Part shown: positions 46,521 through 56,732 of the stretch, in pieces | Layout: the number at the start of each line of letters is the position of its first letter | Position numbering within the stretch: the stretch's first letter is position 1 | Assembly (NCBI RefSeq): GCF_025336485.1 | Contig: NZ_JAODAB010000011.1 | Coordinates: forward strand, 116,810 to 180,809 | DNA length: 64,000 bases | DNA from: Pseudomonas citri | GTDB lineage: Bacteria > Pseudomonadota > Gammaproteobacteria > Pseudomonadales > Pseudomonadaceae | Direction: 5' to 3' | Made by a program: the position numbers and the translations under genes | Notes under the pieces: model-generated | What the model was told of the DNA's origin: nothing | Database searches by the model: none | Seen by the model: only the letters and a program-made list of their open reading frames with translations

Positions 46521-47344
46521 GTCAGCCTCCAGCGCAGCAGGCGGCTGAGTTGATCGGCCAGCAGCACCAATATCAGGAACGTCAGCAGCAGGCTCGCGAC
46601 TTCACCGCCGGCAAACATGCGCAACGACAAGTCCATCTGCTGGCCCAGGCCGCCGGCACCGACGAAACCCATCACCACCGAGGCGCGGATCGCGCATTCC
46701 CAGCGGTACACCGTGTAGGACAGCAGTTCCGCCGCGACATTGGGCACGATCCCATAGCCGAAGGCGCTGAGTCGGCCGCTGCCGGCCTGCAAGAGCGCGT
46801 GCATCGGTCGTTGATCGACCGACTCGTAGATTTCCGCGTAGACCTTGCCCAGCATGCCGCTGTAGGTAATGGCGATGGCCAGCACGCCGGCCGTGGGGCC
46901 GAGGCCGACGGCGCGCACGAAGAGCAAGGCCCAGACGATTTCCGGCACGCTGCGCAGGAAGATCAGCAGCCCGCGCACGGGCCAGCGCAGCCACTGGCCC
47001 CAGCGGCTCGGATGACCGGCCCGGGACGCCGCCGACAATGACAATGCCCGGCTGGCCAGCAGGCTGGCGGGCACGGCCAACAGCAACGCCAGGGCCATGC
47101 CGGCAGTAGCGATGGCCAGGGTTTGCAGGGTGGCTTGCCACAGCAGGCCAAGGAATTCGTCGCCATGGGCAGGCGGCCAGAAAGCCGCTACGAACCGGCC
47201 CATCTCGCGGCGGCTGTCGCTGGTCACCCACACGCTGAGGTCCAGTTCGCTGAGCCGGACACCCGGCCACAGCAGTACGAGGGCCAGCAGGCCGAGCAAC
47301 AGGCGAGGGCGGGTGGCGGGGTCTCGGGTATCGCGTGTCAGCAT
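46517..47344 (-). CDS. phnE: PhnE-like ABC transporter permease, first subunit
   Basis: A 275-residue permease, paralogous to the next gene. The coupling loop is [20 protein letters not shown] followed by [19 protein letters not shown], and the C-terminal part repeats [16 protein letters not shown] as in the partner ([16 protein letters not shown]). It overlaps the ATPase gene upstream by 7 bp and the second permease gene by 4 bp, so the four genes form one tightly coupled operon. Confidence 0.87.
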   Translation of the reverse strand: MLTRDTRDPATRPRLLLGLLALVLLWPGVRLSELDLSVWVTSDSRREMGRFVAAFWPPAHGDEFLGLLWQATLQTLAIATAGMALALLLAVPASLLASRALSLSAASRAGHPSRWGQWLRWPVRGLLIFLRSVPEIVWALLFVRAVGLGPTAGVLAIAITYSGMLGKVYAEIYESVDQRPMHALLQAGSGRLSAFGYGIVPNVAAELLSYTVYRWECAIRASVVMGFVGAGGLGQQMDLSLRMFAGGEVASLLLTFLILVLLADQLSRLLRWRLT

Positions 47345-48135
47345 CGGGGGATCTGCACGGTCAGGGGCGAGGGCGGCATGGGCGACGACTGCAACTGTTC
47401 ATTGGCGTAGAGCGCGTCGAGCAATGGACGGTCGACCGCCTCGGTGGGCAGATCGAACAGGACTTGCCCCTCGCGCAGGCCAATGACCCGCGAAAAATGC
47501 GCCAGCGCCAGGTCCACCGCATGCAGGCTGGCGACCAGGGTGACGCGGTGCTCGCGGGCATGCCGGCAAAGCACCGACAGGGTATGTCCGGCCAGCATCG
47601 GATCCATCGCCGAGACCGGTTCGTCGGCCAGCAACACCTCGGGCGCCTGGTACAGTACCCGGGCGATGCCGACACGTTGCAGTTGTCCGCCGGACAGTTG
47701 CTGGCATTGGGCGAACAACTTCTCGCTCAGGTCCAATCTGGCCAGGGCCGCGCGCGCGCCCGGTACATCCAGGGGCAGCAGCAGGTTCAACAGGCTCCTG
47801 CCGAGGCTCCACTGCCCCAGCTTCCCGGCCAGCACCGCGGTGACCACGCGTTGGCGCGGCGGCAGGGGTGGTGCTTGATGGACCAGGCCGATGCGTGCCC
47901 GCAGACGCTGGCGCCGGCCGGAAGACAACTGCCAGGCACGCTCGCCGAGCACCTGCACGTCGCCCTCGACCGGTCGCAGGGCGGTTGCCAGCACATGGAG
48001 CAGGCTTGATTTTCCCGCGCCGGACGGGCCGATGATCGCCACCTGTTCGCCCGCGCCGATGTGCAGGTCCACGCCACGCAGCGCATGGACGCCGTTGGCG
48101 TGGGTGACGCGGACCTGGGCCAGTTGCAGGGTCAT
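47338..48135 (-). CDS. phnC: PhnC-like ABC transporter ATP-binding protein
   Basis: A 265-residue ATPase with Walker [10 protein letters not shown], signature LSGGQLQR, Walker [14 protein letters not shown] and a switch histidine in [11 protein letters not shown]. The family is the PhnC type that serves phosphonate, phosphite or oxyanion importers. It overlaps the binding-protein gene by 4 bp and the permease by 7 bp. No phosphonate C-P lyase genes are present in the window, so the substrate need not be a phosphonate. Confidence 0.88.
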   Translation of the reverse strand: MTLQLAQVRVTHANGVHALRGVDLHIGAGEQVAIIGPSGAGKSSLLHVLATALRPVEGDVQVLGERAWQLSSGRRQRLRARIGLVHQAPPLPPRQRVVTAVLAGKLGQWSLGRSLLNLLLPLDVPGARAALARLDLSEKLFAQCQQLSGGQLQRVGIARVLYQAPEVLLADEPVSAMDPMLAGHTLSVLCRHAREHRVTLVASLHAVDLALAHFSRVIGLREGQVLFDLPTEAVDRPLLDALYANEQLQSSPMPPSPLTVQIPRC

Positions 48136-48983
48136 TTGAGCAGTTCGGCGGCGCGCGCGGCTTGCTCGATGCCCTGGTAGTTCTCAGGCTTGGTTTCGAT
48201 GAAGCGGCTGGCGGCCTGCAAATCGAGGATTTCCTTGTCCTTCGGGTTGGCCGGGTCGAGCGCCAGGAAGGCGGCTTTTATCTTGGCTGCCAATGCGGGG
48301 TCGAGGGTCCCGCGCACGGTCCAGTTATAGTCGAAGTACGCCGGGGTGGTGGCGAAGACCTTGACCTTGGAGGTGTCGACCTTGCCGGCCGCGACCAGTT
48401 TTTCCCAGACGCTGGCGTTCAGTACCCCGGCGTCGACCTTGCCGGCCTGGACCCAGGCAACGGTGGCGTCATGGGCGCCCGAATAGCCCACGCGGCTGAA
48501 ATAGCTTTCTGGCTTGATACCGTCCTGGAGCATGAAATAACGCGGCATGAGGCTGCCGGAAGTCGACGACACAGAACCGAAGGCAAAGGTCTTGCCCTTG
48601 AGGTCGGCGAGGGATTTGACGTCAGGGTCGGCGGTGATGAACTTGCTGGTGAACTGGGCATCCTGTTCGCGTTGCACCAGCGGGATGGCATTGCCGGTCT
48701 TCAGGCGCGCCTGGACGAAGGTGAAACCGCCCAACCAGGCCATGTCGATCCGGTCAGTGGCCAACGCCTCGACCACGGCCGGGTAGTCGCTCACCGGCAC
48801 GAACTCGACTTTCATGCCAATTTGCTGCTCCAGGTAAGCCCCCAGCGGCTTGAATTTGCGCAGCAGTTCGGTTGGTGCCTCATCGGGAATCGCGCTGACT
48901 TTCAACGTATCGGCGGCCAGGGTCAGCAGGCTGCAAAAGGACAGGGTCACGCCGACGGCCAATGCCAGGGAACGCTTGAGCAT
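48132..48983 (-). CDS. phnD: PhnD-like periplasmic binding protein (phosphonate/selenate-type)
   Basis: A 283-residue exported binding protein: signal peptide to about LLTLA (residue 23), then [40 protein letters not shown] and [15 protein letters not shown], the PhnD-like N-lobe. Similar Pseudomonas proteins are often labelled putative selenate-binding, so phosphonate, phosphite or selenate are all open. It begins the four-gene operon and is divergent from the carboxynorspermidine genes. Confidence 0.88.
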   Translation of the reverse strand: MLKRSLALAVGVTLSFCSLLTLAADTLKVSAIPDEAPTELLRKFKPLGAYLEQQIGMKVEFVPVSDYPAVVEALATDRIDMAWLGGFTFVQARLKTGNAIPLVQREQDAQFTSKFITADPDVKSLADLKGKTFAFGSVSSTSGSLMPRYFMLQDGIKPESYFSRVGYSGAHDATVAWVQAGKVDAGVLNASVWEKLVAAGKVDTSKVKVFATTPAYFDYNWTVRGTLDPALAAKIKAAFLALDPANPKDKEILDLQAASRFIETKPENYQGIEQAARAAELLK

Positions 48984-49319
48984 GGAAAATCTCCGGTATC
49001 AGGAAGGCAAGGGAGGGTGCAATATCGCGCAGGATGATGCACCGCAGTGTGAGGGTAGACGAAGGGGAGCGATATTAACCGTTTCTGGCCGAACAGATGA
49101 ATGTCGGTGAATTGACACACAGCTCAACCAGACTGGTCATCCTGTGGGAGCACAGCTTGCTGGCGCTAACCCCTCCTGCATTCAGGCCGATCCCCGTGCA
49201 ACGCGTCGCCCAGGAGCCAGGGGATTGCGTGAATGGGGCTTTTCGCTCTTTCGATATGCGGTCAGTGAAGGCACAATGCGCATCCTTTTTTTTGGCTCGC
49301 CTTGCCGGAGGCCGCGAAA
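48984..49319. other. 336-bp intergenic region, divergent control region
   Basis: It lies between the PhnD-like and nspC start codons. It holds one REP palindrome (49141-49166) and presumably two divergent promoters, but I see no clear operator, riboswitch fold or small ORF in it. Confidence 0.6.
49141..49166. repeat. single REP element
   Basis: CCTGTGGGAGCACAGCTTGC followed by TGGCGC matches the REP family seen at 29526 and 38011. Confidence 0.65.
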
Positions 49320-50417
49320 GTGATCAAAACGCCGTACTACCTCATCGACAAACAGAAGCTGCTGGCGAACATGCAGAAGATCGCCTACGTACGCGAGCAG
49401 TCCGGGGCCAAGGCCTTGCTGGCGCTCAAGTGCTTCGCCACCTGGTCGGTGTTCGACCTGATGCAGCAGTACATGGACGGCACCACCTCGTCGTCGCTCT
49501 ATGAGCTCAAGCTCGGCCGGCAGAAGTTCGCCGGCGAGACCCATGCCTACAGCGTGGCCTGGGCCGACGACGAAATCGAAGAAATGCTCGCGAACTGCGA
49601 CAAGATCATCTTCAACTCCATCGGCCAGTTGCAGCGCTACACCGAGGCGTCGGCCGGCAAGGTCCGTGGCCTGCGGGTCAATCCGCAAGTGAGCAGCTCC
49701 GATTACCTGCTGGCCGACCCGGCGCGTCCGTTCAGCCGCCTGGGCGAATGGGATCCAGTGAAGGTCGAGCAAGTCATCGAGCAGATCTCCGGCTTCATGT
49801 TCCACAACAACTGCGAGAACGACGATTTCGGTCTGTTCGACCAGATGCTGGGCACCATCGAGGAACGTTTCGGTCATCTATTGCATAAAGTCGAGTGGGT
49901 CAGCCTCGGTGGCGGGATCCATTTCACTGGCGAGGGCTACGCCCTGGATGCCTTCTGCGCACGCCTCAAGGCCTTCTCGCAGAAATACGGCGTACAGGTC
50001 TACCTGGAGCCGGGCGAGGCCGCGATCACCCAGAGTGCTTCGCTGGAAGTCACCGTGCTCGACACGCTTTACAACGGCAAGCACCTGGCCGTGGTGGACA
50101 GCTCCATCGAAGCGCACATGCTCGACCTGCTGATCTATCGCCTGAACGCCAAGCTGGCGCCGAGCGAGGGCGAACACACCTACATGGTGTGCGGCAAGTC
50201 CTGCCTGGCCGGAGACATCTTCGGCGAGTACCAATTCGATCGTCCGCTGTCCATCGGCGATCGGCTGTCGTTCATCGACGCAGCGGGCTACACCATGGTC
50301 AAGAAAAACTGGTTCAACGGCCTGAAAATGCCGTCCATCGTAGTGAAACAACTCGACGGTAGTGTCGAGGTGGTTCGCGAATTTGTTTACGACGACTACC
50401 TGTCCAGCCTCTCTTGA
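49320..50417 (+). CDS. nspC: carboxynorspermidine/carboxyspermidine decarboxylase
   Basis: A 365-residue PLP enzyme starting at GTG 49320 after a GGAGG-like stretch; a TTG at 49302 would give an N-terminal extension. PLP lysine K37 lies in LLALKCFATWS, and the downstream active-site cysteine in VCGKSCLAGDIFGEY. It decarboxylates carboxy(nor)spermidine to (nor)spermidine. The length equals the family norm. The dehydrogenase follows 25 bp later, giving the aspartate-semialdehyde route to spermidine that replaces or complements SpeDE. Confidence 0.95.
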   Translation: MIKTPYYLIDKQKLLANMQKIAYVREQSGAKALLALKCFATWSVFDLMQQYMDGTTSSSLYELKLGRQKFAGETHAYSVAWADDEIEEMLANCDKIIFNSIGQLQRYTEASAGKVRGLRVNPQVSSSDYLLADPARPFSRLGEWDPVKVEQVIEQISGFMFHNNCENDDFGLFDQMLGTIEERFGHLLHKVEWVSLGGGIHFTGEGYALDAFCARLKAFSQKYGVQVYLEPGEAAITQSASLEVTVLDTLYNGKHLAVVDSSIEAHMLDLLIYRLNAKLAPSEGEHTYMVCGKSCLAGDIFGEYQFDRPLSIGDRLSFIDAAGYTMVKKNWFNGLKMPSIVVKQLDGSVEVVREFVYDDYLSSLS

Positions 50418-50442
50418 GCGGACAGAAGGAGACCTGAAAAAA

Positions 50443-51687
50443 TTGAAGAAGAACGTACTTATCATTGGTGCAGGAGGTGTCGCCAAGGTGGTGGCCCACA
50501 AGTGCGCGCAGCACAACGACGAACTCGGTCGTATTGCTATCGCGTCGCGCAACATCTCCAAATGCCAGGCCATCATCGACAGCGTCAAGGCCAAGGGTAG
50601 CCTCAAGCAACCCGCCGACATCAAGGCCTTTGCACTGAACGCACTGGATGTCGAAGCGACCAAGGCGCTGATTCGCGAAACCGAGTCGCAGATCGTCATC
50701 AACGTCGGCTCCGCTTTCCTCAATATGTCGGTGCTGCGTGCCTGCATCGATACCGGCGTGGCCTACCTGGACACCGCCATCCACGAAGAACCGGGCAAGG
50801 TCTGCGAGACGCCGCCCTGGTACGGCAACTACGAGTGGAAACACCTCGAGGAATGCCAACAGAAGAACATCACCGCCATTCTCGGCGTCGGCTTCGACCC
50901 GGGTGTGGTCAATGCCTATGCGGCATTGGCGCAGCAACAGTATTTCGACCGCATTGATTCGATCGACATCCTCGACGTCAATGCCGGCTCCCACGGCAAG
51001 TATTTCTCCACCAATTTCGACCCGGAAATCAATTTCCGCGAATTCACCGGACAGGTGTGGAGCTGGCAGGACAGCCAGTGGACCAGCAACACCATGTTCG
51101 AAGTCAAGCGCACCGACGACCTGCCGGTCGTAGGCTCGCATAACCTGTACCTGACCGGCCACGACGAAGTGCATTCGCTGTCGAAGAACCTCGACGTGCC
51201 GAACGTGCGTTTCTGGATGAGCTTCGGCGAACACTACATCAATGTGTTCACCGTCCTGCGCAACCTCGGTCTGCTCTCCGAGCAACCGGTCAAGACCGCC
51301 GAAGGCCTGGAAGTCGTGCCGCTGAAAGTGGTCAAGGCCGTGCTGCCTGACCCGAGTTCGCTGGCGCCGGGCTACACCGGCAAGACTTGCATCGGCGACC
51401 TGGTCAAGGGCACCAAGGATGGCCAGGCCCGCGAAATGTTCATCTATAACGTAGCCGACCATGAGGACGCCTACGCTGAAACCGACAGCCAGGGCATTTC
51501 CTACACCGCCGGCGTACCACCGGTGGCCGCGGCCTTGCTGGTCGCGCGTGGCGAATGGGACGTGCAGCGCATGGTCAACGTCGAGGAGCTGCCTGCCGAG
51601 GCGTTCCTCAAGGCGCTGGACGTCATGGGCCTGCCGACGCGCATCAAGGATGAGCATGGCGATCGTCCTTGGGACCAAAACGCCTGA
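50443..51687 (+). CDS. carboxynorspermidine/carboxyspermidine dehydrogenase (saccharopine dehydrogenase family)
   Basis: A 414-residue NADPH enzyme with the Rossmann loop VLIIGAGGVAKVVAHK at the very N-terminus and the saccharopine-dehydrogenase C-terminal domain. TTG at 50443 is the best start: a strong AAGGAG lies upstream and the protein then has the usual length and begins KKNVLIIGAGG. It joins aspartate semialdehyde and putrescine or diaminopropane to the carboxylated polyamine that NspC decarboxylates. A clear terminator follows. Confidence 0.93.
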   Translation: MKKNVLIIGAGGVAKVVAHKCAQHNDELGRIAIASRNISKCQAIIDSVKAKGSLKQPADIKAFALNALDVEATKALIRETESQIVINVGSAFLNMSVLRACIDTGVAYLDTAIHEEPGKVCETPPWYGNYEWKHLEECQQKNITAILGVGFDPGVVNAYAALAQQQYFDRIDSIDILDVNAGSHGKYFSTNFDPEINFREFTGQVWSWQDSQWTSNTMFEVKRTDDLPVVGSHNLYLTGHDEVHSLSKNLDVPNVRFWMSFGEHYINVFTVLRNLGLLSEQPVKTAEGLEVVPLKVVKAVLPDPSSLAPGYTGKTCIGDLVKGTKDGQAREMFIYNVADHEDAYAETDSQGISYTAGVPPVAAALLVARGEWDVQRMVNVEELPAEAFLKALDVMGLPTRIKDEHGDRPWDQNA

Positions 51688-51704
51688 GGCCTTTGCCCGG
51701 TAGT

Positions 51705-51742
51705 TAAAAAATGCCCCGTATCGCAAGATCCGGGGCATTTTT
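51705..51742 (+). terminator. terminator after the polyamine operon
   Basis: AAAAAATGCCCC (51705-51716) pairs with GGGGCATTTTT (51732-51742). A GC-rich stem flanked by A and T runs gives a classic intrinsic terminator for the nspC operon. Confidence 0.9.
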
Positions 51743-51876
51743 CGTTGTGGCTTCGTCAAGGTGAACACGCGCCACAAGAGTTTTCCGGTATCCAAAGAAG
51801 ATCTGGCCCGTTGCCCCCACACACTCGTTCGGTGTGATCTAAGCTCCAAGGAGAATTACACCAGCAGGGGGTTTCC

Positions 51877-53661
51877 ATGCGGAGCGTTCCTGAAAACAGT
51901 CTGAAAAAAGCACTGAAGGCCTGTAGAGACAGTTTCATTTCTGTCGGCTTTTTCAGCCTATTCATCAACGCGCTCATGCTGGTGCCGACCTTTTATATGC
52001 TCCAGGTGTACGGTCGGGTCATCACCAGTGGCAGCCTGACCACCTTGGCCATGCTGACGCTGATCCTGACCGGGCTGGTGGTCACGCTGGGTTTCCTGGA
52101 ATGGATCCGATCGCGCATCATGGTCCGGGTCAGTACCCGGCTGGACGTGCTGCTCGGTCGCCAGGTCTACAAGGCCAGTTTCAAGCGGGCCCTGGACAGT
52201 GGCGGGATGGACGCTTCGGCCCAGGCGCTGAACGATCTGACCGGCCTTCGCCAGTTTCTCACCGGCAACGGCTTGTTCGCGTTCTTCGACGCGCCGTGGT
52301 TGCCGATCTACATCGCTGTGATGTTCATGTTCCACCCCTGGTTCGGCTGGGTGGCGACGGGCAGTGCCCTGTTGTTGCTGGCGCTGGCGTTTCTCAATGA
52401 ACGACTGACCGGCCCCACGCTGGCCCAGGCTAACCGCGAGAACATCGGGGCAACGCTGCACACCACGAAAAACCTGCGCAACGCCGAAGTCATCGAGTCC
52501 ATGGGCATGCTCGAAACCCTGATGGAACGTTGGGGGCGGCGGCAGAAGAGCATTCTGTTGTTGCAATCGCAGGCCAGCGACAGGGGCGCGGTGGTCAGTA
52601 CGTTTTCCCGCACGTTCCGGCTCCTGGTGCAATCCTGGGTGTTGGGGTTGGGGGCGTATCTGGCGGTGGATCATCAAGTGGGGGCCGGCATGGTATTTGC
52701 CGGCTCGGTGCTGTTGGGACGTGCCCTGGCGCCCATCGACCTGATCATCGGTAGCTGGAAAGGTTTCATTGCGGCCCGTTCCCAGTACAACCGCCTCCAC
52801 GACATCCTCGCCAAACAACAGGCGCAACCCGAGCGCATGCCATTGCCAGCGCCCCAGGGCCATGTGCAGGTCGAGAACCTGATGGTCATGGCGCCTGGCT
52901 CGAAAACCCCGATCATCAAGAACATCAGCTTCAGTACCCCGGCCGGTTGCGTGGTGGGAATCATCGGTCCCAGCGCAGCGGGCAAATCGACCCTGGCCCG
53001 GGCGTTGATCGGCGTCTGGGCGCCGCACAATGGCGTGGTCCGCCTTGACGGTGCGGACATCAGCGCCTGGGACAAGCATGAGCTCGGGCCGCACATCGGT
53101 TACCTGCCCCAGGACATCGAACTGTTCGAAGGCACGGTCGGCGAGAACATCGCGCGTTTTGCCGAGGTCGATTCGGCGAAAGTCATCCAGGCGGCCCGGA
53201 TCGCCGGGGTCCACGACATGATCCTGCAATTCCCCGACGGCTACGACACCGTGATCGGCAGCGAGGGCATCATGCTCTCGGCGGGGCAGCGCCAGCGTAT
53301 CGGCCTGGCGCGGGCCCTGTATGGCAACCCGCGGCTGATCATTCTCGACGAGCCCAACTCCAACCTGGACGACGTCGGTGACCGCGCCCTGGCCGCAGCC
53401 ATTCATCAACTCAAGCAGAGCGGCGCAACGCTGTTTGTCATCACCCACCGCACCAACATCGTGTCGCAACTTGACCGGCTGATGCTGCTGAACGCCGGGG
53501 TGATCAGTCTCTACGGGCCACGCGAGCATGTGCTGGCCGAACTCAACGCGCAGCATCCACAGGCGCATACGCAAGCCATGCCAGCAGGAGTGGGCATGGC
53601 TTCGGTCGTTACCAGTAAAGGTGATACCGATGAACCCCACAGTGCCCATCCGCCAAATTGA
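51877..53661 (+). CDS. type I secretion ABC transporter (PrtD-like)
   Basis: A 594-residue exporter with an N-terminal ABC_membrane domain of about six spans (first SVGFFSLFINALMLVPTFYM) and a C-terminal ATPase: Walker A GPSAAGKST near residue 365, signature LSAGQRQR near 467 and Walker B LIILDEPNSNLDD near 488. There is no C39 peptidase, as in PrtD/AprD/HasD. The signature is LSAGQ instead of LSGGQ. It overlaps the membrane-fusion gene by 32 bp. The likely substrates are the two large repetitive proteins encoded downstream on the other strand. Confidence 0.95.
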   Translation: MRSVPENSLKKALKACRDSFISVGFFSLFINALMLVPTFYMLQVYGRVITSGSLTTLAMLTLILTGLVVTLGFLEWIRSRIMVRVSTRLDVLLGRQVYKASFKRALDSGGMDASAQALNDLTGLRQFLTGNGLFAFFDAPWLPIYIAVMFMFHPWFGWVATGSALLLLALAFLNERLTGPTLAQANRENIGATLHTTKNLRNAEVIESMGMLETLMERWGRRQKSILLLQSQASDRGAVVSTFSRTFRLLVQSWVLGLGAYLAVDHQVGAGMVFAGSVLLGRALAPIDLIIGSWKGFIAARSQYNRLHDILAKQQAQPERMPLPAPQGHVQVENLMVMAPGSKTPIIKNISFSTPAGCVVGIIGPSAAGKSTLARALIGVWAPHNGVVRLDGADISAWDKHELGPHIGYLPQDIELFEGTVGENIARFAEVDSAKVIQAARIAGVHDMILQFPDGYDTVIGSEGIMLSAGQRQRIGLARALYGNPRLIILDEPNSNLDDVGDRALAAAIHQLKQSGATLFVITHRTNIVSQLDRLMLLNAGVISLYGPREHVLAELNAQHPQAHTQAMPAGVGMASVVTSKGDTDEPHSAHPPN

Positions 53662-54955
53662 AAACGCCAGCGAACTGCCAACTTCCGATCACAAGATTCG
53701 CCGCCTGGGCATTGGCATTGTAGGGTTGACCTTCGGGTTGTTCGGCACCTGGGCGGCGTTTGCGCCACTGGATGGCGCCGCCTATGCCCCTGGGGTTGTC
53801 ACCGTGCAGTCCTACCGCAAGACGGTCCAGCATCTGGAAGGCGGCATCGTCAAGGCCGTGCTGGCCCGTGACGGTGACATCGTCAAGCAGGATGACCCGC
53901 TGATCGTCCTGGACGATGGCCAACTGCGCTCCGAATACGAAGTGACCCATAACCAGCTGATCGCGGCCAGCGCCATGGAGGCCCGGCTCAAGGCCGAGCG
54001 TGACCGGCTGCCGGCGATCGGCTTTGCCCAGGTGGTGGATGCGAGCAGCCCGCGGGGCGTCGAGGCCGTGCAGGGTGAAACCCAGGTGTTCAATGCCCGG
54101 CAGGGCTCGCGCCTGGGGCAGATCGCCGTGCTGCGTGAGCGCATCGGGCAGTTGCAGCAACAGATCAAGGGCCTGGAGTCGATGATCGGCGCCAAGGTTA
54201 ATTTGGAGAACTCCTACAGCGGTGAAATCGGTGAACTGAGCGAGCTGCTCAAGCAAGGCTTCGTCGATAAGCAACGCTTGCTTGAGCAGGAGCGCAAGTT
54301 GGGGTTACTCAAGTCGGAGGTGGCCGATCACCGCTCGATGATCAACAAGACGCGGCTACAGATCAACGAAACCCAGTTGCAGATCCTGCAAGTCGACAAG
54401 GATTTCGACGCCGACGTGGCCAAGCAACTGGCCGATGTCCAGACCAAGCTCTACGACCTGCAAGAGAAAACCGCGGCGCTGGAGGACCGGCTCAGCCGCA
54501 TCGTGATCCGCGCGCCCGACGCAGGCATGGTGATCGGCATGACCGTGCACACCATCGGCGGGATCGTGCGCGCGGCGACGCCCTTGCTGGACATCGTGCC
54601 GTCGATTTCCGAACTGGTCATCGAGGCCCAGGTGGCCCCGGTGGACATTGACCGCATTGGTATTGGCAAACGGGCCGACATCCGCTTCAACGCGTTCAAC
54701 AGCGCCACCACGCCAGTGATCGAAGGGGAGGTCAGCAGTGTCTCGGCTGACCGCTTGACCAATGAAAAGACCGGCGCGGCCTATTACCTGGCACGGGTCC
54801 GCGTGACCGATAAAGGCGTGCGCACCTTGGGCGAGCGCAAACTGGTGCCGGGCATGCCGGCGGACGTGTTGATCATCACCGGGCAACGCACGCTGTTGCA
54901 GTACTTGATGCAGCCGGCCCGCAATGCCCTGTCTCAATCATTGATCGAGGAATGA
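53630..54955 (+). CDS. type I secretion membrane-fusion protein (HlyD/PrtE-like)
   Basis: A 441-residue adaptor: a single TM at about residues 25-47 (LGIGIVGLTFGLFGTWAAFA), lipoyl halves (SYRKTVQHLEGGIVKAVLAR and IRAPDAGMVIGMTVHTIGG), a long coiled coil in the middle and a C-terminal beta-barrel. Its start lies inside the end of the ABC gene (32-bp overlap), showing tight coupling. It links the ABC exporter to the TolC-like protein encoded next. Confidence 0.94.
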   Translation: MNPTVPIRQIENASELPTSDHKIRRLGIGIVGLTFGLFGTWAAFAPLDGAAYAPGVVTVQSYRKTVQHLEGGIVKAVLARDGDIVKQDDPLIVLDDGQLRSEYEVTHNQLIAASAMEARLKAERDRLPAIGFAQVVDASSPRGVEAVQGETQVFNARQGSRLGQIAVLRERIGQLQQQIKGLESMIGAKVNLENSYSGEIGELSELLKQGFVDKQRLLEQERKLGLLKSEVADHRSMINKTRLQINETQLQILQVDKDFDADVAKQLADVQTKLYDLQEKTAALEDRLSRIVIRAPDAGMVIGMTVHTIGGIVRAATPLLDIVPSISELVIEAQVAPVDIDRIGIGKRADIRFNAFNSATTPVIEGEVSSVSADRLTNEKTGAAYYLARVRVTDKGVRTLGERKLVPGMPADVLIITGQRTLLQYLMQPARNALSQSLIEE

Positions 54956-54957
54956 CC

Positions 54958-56352
54958 ATGGATGCGTCTGCAGTTCTGTTGGGGGGGATATTCATGCTGG
55001 CGGCGGGGGCCGTCGGGGCGCAAACCGATGCAGCGAAAACGCAGGAGGCCAGACCGACCGAGGTCAGCGCCTCGACGTTTTCCACCGACCTCGTGCAGTT
55101 GTACCGCGAGGCACGGCTGGAAGACCCACAGATACTGGCTTCCCACGCCCGGGCGCAGGCGGGCCAGGAGCATCAGAGCGAGGCTTTTGGCGCCTTGCTG
55201 CCGCAGCTGTCGTTCAATGCCGGGACGAACCGTATCCACCAGGAAAGCGACCTGGTGCAGCGCAGCTTCGACAGCGAAAGCTACGGTCTGGTGTTGCGTC
55301 AGTACCTCTACAACAAGGCCGCGTGGGAGAACTATCAGAAGTTCAAGAGCCTGGCCAAGCAGTCTGAATCCCAGGCGCTGGATACCCAGGCCGAGGCCAC
55401 GGTGGAATTGGCGCAGCGTTACTTCACCGCGTTGGCGGCCGAGGATGAACTGGAGTTGGTCAAGGCCGAGCGTCTAACCACCCAACGGAGCCTGGACCGG
55501 GTCAACGCGTTGTACGAAAAGCAGATGGCCCTGGTGACCGATCAGCTCGACCTCAAGGCCCGGGTGGATCTGCTCGCCGCGCAAGAACTCGACGCCCGCA
55601 ACCAGGCCAGCCTCAGTCGCGAGGCGCTGGCGGAAATCGTCGGTCGACCAGTGAAGGAAAAGCTCAATCGGATCCGCGATGACGTGAAATTGCAGGTGAC
55701 GGCGCAAAGCCTGGAAAGTTGGGTGCGTGACGGCATCGCGCTGAACCCGGCGCTCAAGGCCAACGAAAGCGGCGTCGAAGCGGCGGGCGCGGCGTTGCGC
55801 AGCGGCAAGGGCGGGCACTATCCGACCTTGAGCCTGAACCTCAGTGCGCAACAAACCAACGAGGGCTACAACAACTCCCTGGCGCCGCGCACCGACAGCT
55901 ACGTCGCCGGTATCGGTCTGCAAGTGCCGCTGTACAGCGGCGGCTCGACCTCGGCGCGGGTCCGTGGGCTTTACCAGGACCAGGTGGTTGCCGAGCAGGA
56001 GCTGGAGGCGATCCGGCGGCGGGTGGTCAAGGAGATCACCAATGCCTACCTGACCGCCAATTCCAACGGCGAGAAGATCGGTGCGAACCGCCTGGCCCTG
56101 GACTCGGCCCAGCTGTCCAGGGTGGCGGCGGAGAAAGCGCTGAGCTATGGCATGGTCAATTCCGTCGACGTATTGGCCAGCGTACGCAATGAGTTTCGCG
56201 CCAGGCGCGACTTGCTCAAAACCCAATACGAGTTCCTCAGCAATGTACTGACCCTCAATCGGTGGGCTGGCAAGCCGCCGGCGCAAAGCATCGAAAGCGT
56301 GAACGCCTGGCTGAGCCCGACCGGCGCTCGCCAAGCCGTGCTGGCGCCCTGA
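54958..56352 (+). CDS. TolC-family outer-membrane protein of the type I system
   Basis: A 464-residue outer-membrane factor. The signal peptide ends at about AVGAQ (residue 22), followed by TDLVQLYREARLEDPQILAS and the second repeat DSYVAGIGLQVPLYSGGSTS, the hallmark TolC strands. ATG 54958 fits the GAGGA at a 6-bp distance better than ATG 54952, which directly abuts it. It completes an ABC-MFP-OMP set dedicated to type I secretion. The C-terminus ends in LSPTGARQAVLAP. Confidence 0.94.
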   Translation: MDASAVLLGGIFMLAAGAVGAQTDAAKTQEARPTEVSASTFSTDLVQLYREARLEDPQILASHARAQAGQEHQSEAFGALLPQLSFNAGTNRIHQESDLVQRSFDSESYGLVLRQYLYNKAAWENYQKFKSLAKQSESQALDTQAEATVELAQRYFTALAAEDELELVKAERLTTQRSLDRVNALYEKQMALVTDQLDLKARVDLLAAQELDARNQASLSREALAEIVGRPVKEKLNRIRDDVKLQVTAQSLESWVRDGIALNPALKANESGVEAAGAALRSGKGGHYPTLSLNLSAQQTNEGYNNSLAPRTDSYVAGIGLQVPLYSGGSTSARVRGLYQDQVVAEQELEAIRRRVVKEITNAYLTANSNGEKIGANRLALDSAQLSRVAAEKALSYGMVNSVDVLASVRNEFRARRDLLKTQYEFLSNVLTLNRWAGKPPAQSIESVNAWLSPTGARQAVLAP

Positions 56353-56732
56353 TCGCGTCGGCTAATTGACGGCATTATTTCACTTAGCAAAGCTGTTGCA
56401 CCGTTCGTCGTTTAATTGACGATGCGGTCGCGATGGCTTTTGCGTCGTGATCGTTGATTGACGTCGCCAATGCCTTGATTTTTCGAGCAATAGACAGCGC
56501 CGACAGCCCGTTGCCATCGAGCGACGTCCAAAGGGTGAGGTCCGGCGCCGGAGCTCAGGCGTGACGGGCTGGCCTAGACTCAGCCTAGAGCTTGAGAGGG
56601 GCACGTTATCATGTGTAAGTTGTTGATAATTATTCCCATGGGCGGTGCCGAAGGTCTTTCTGTTCTTTCCCGACCTGCCACTACTTCCGACACGGTTGTC
56701 GTCACCCTGGGCTTCCAAGAGGGGGCATAACC
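56353..56732. other. 380-bp intergenic region before the orphan LuxR gene
   Basis: A noncoding stretch with scattered TTGACG/TTGACG-like words (56376, 56416 and 56456 regions) but no clear terminator. Near its end is a possible 39-codon ORF (listed separately). The 3' part has CCTAGACTCAGCCTAG around 56574. Confidence 0.5.
56611..56730 (+). CDS. possible 39-residue leader peptide
   Basis: ATG 56611 opens a frame of 39 codons (MCKLLIIIPMGGAEG... ending GFQEGA) that stops at TAA 56728, just before the LuxR start at 56733. GAGAGGGG lies upstream but 9-12 bp away, a slightly long spacing. Its stop overlaps the RBS region of the regulator, so it could couple translation. No family recognised; it may be chance. 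Confidence 0.28.
   Translation: MCKLLIIIPMGGAEGLSVLSRPATTSDTVVVTLGFQEGA

Noticed and set aside
45753..48983. Phosphonate catabolism locus
   Set aside because: Only the importer is present; no C-P lyase, phosphonatase or phosphite dehydrogenase genes nearby, so I kept the name to transporter similarity.
51958..53649. Minus-strand frame of 563 codons across the type I ABC gene
   Set aside because: Shadow frame with biased composition (His, Gln, Asp, Arg); the plus strand has full ABC motifs.
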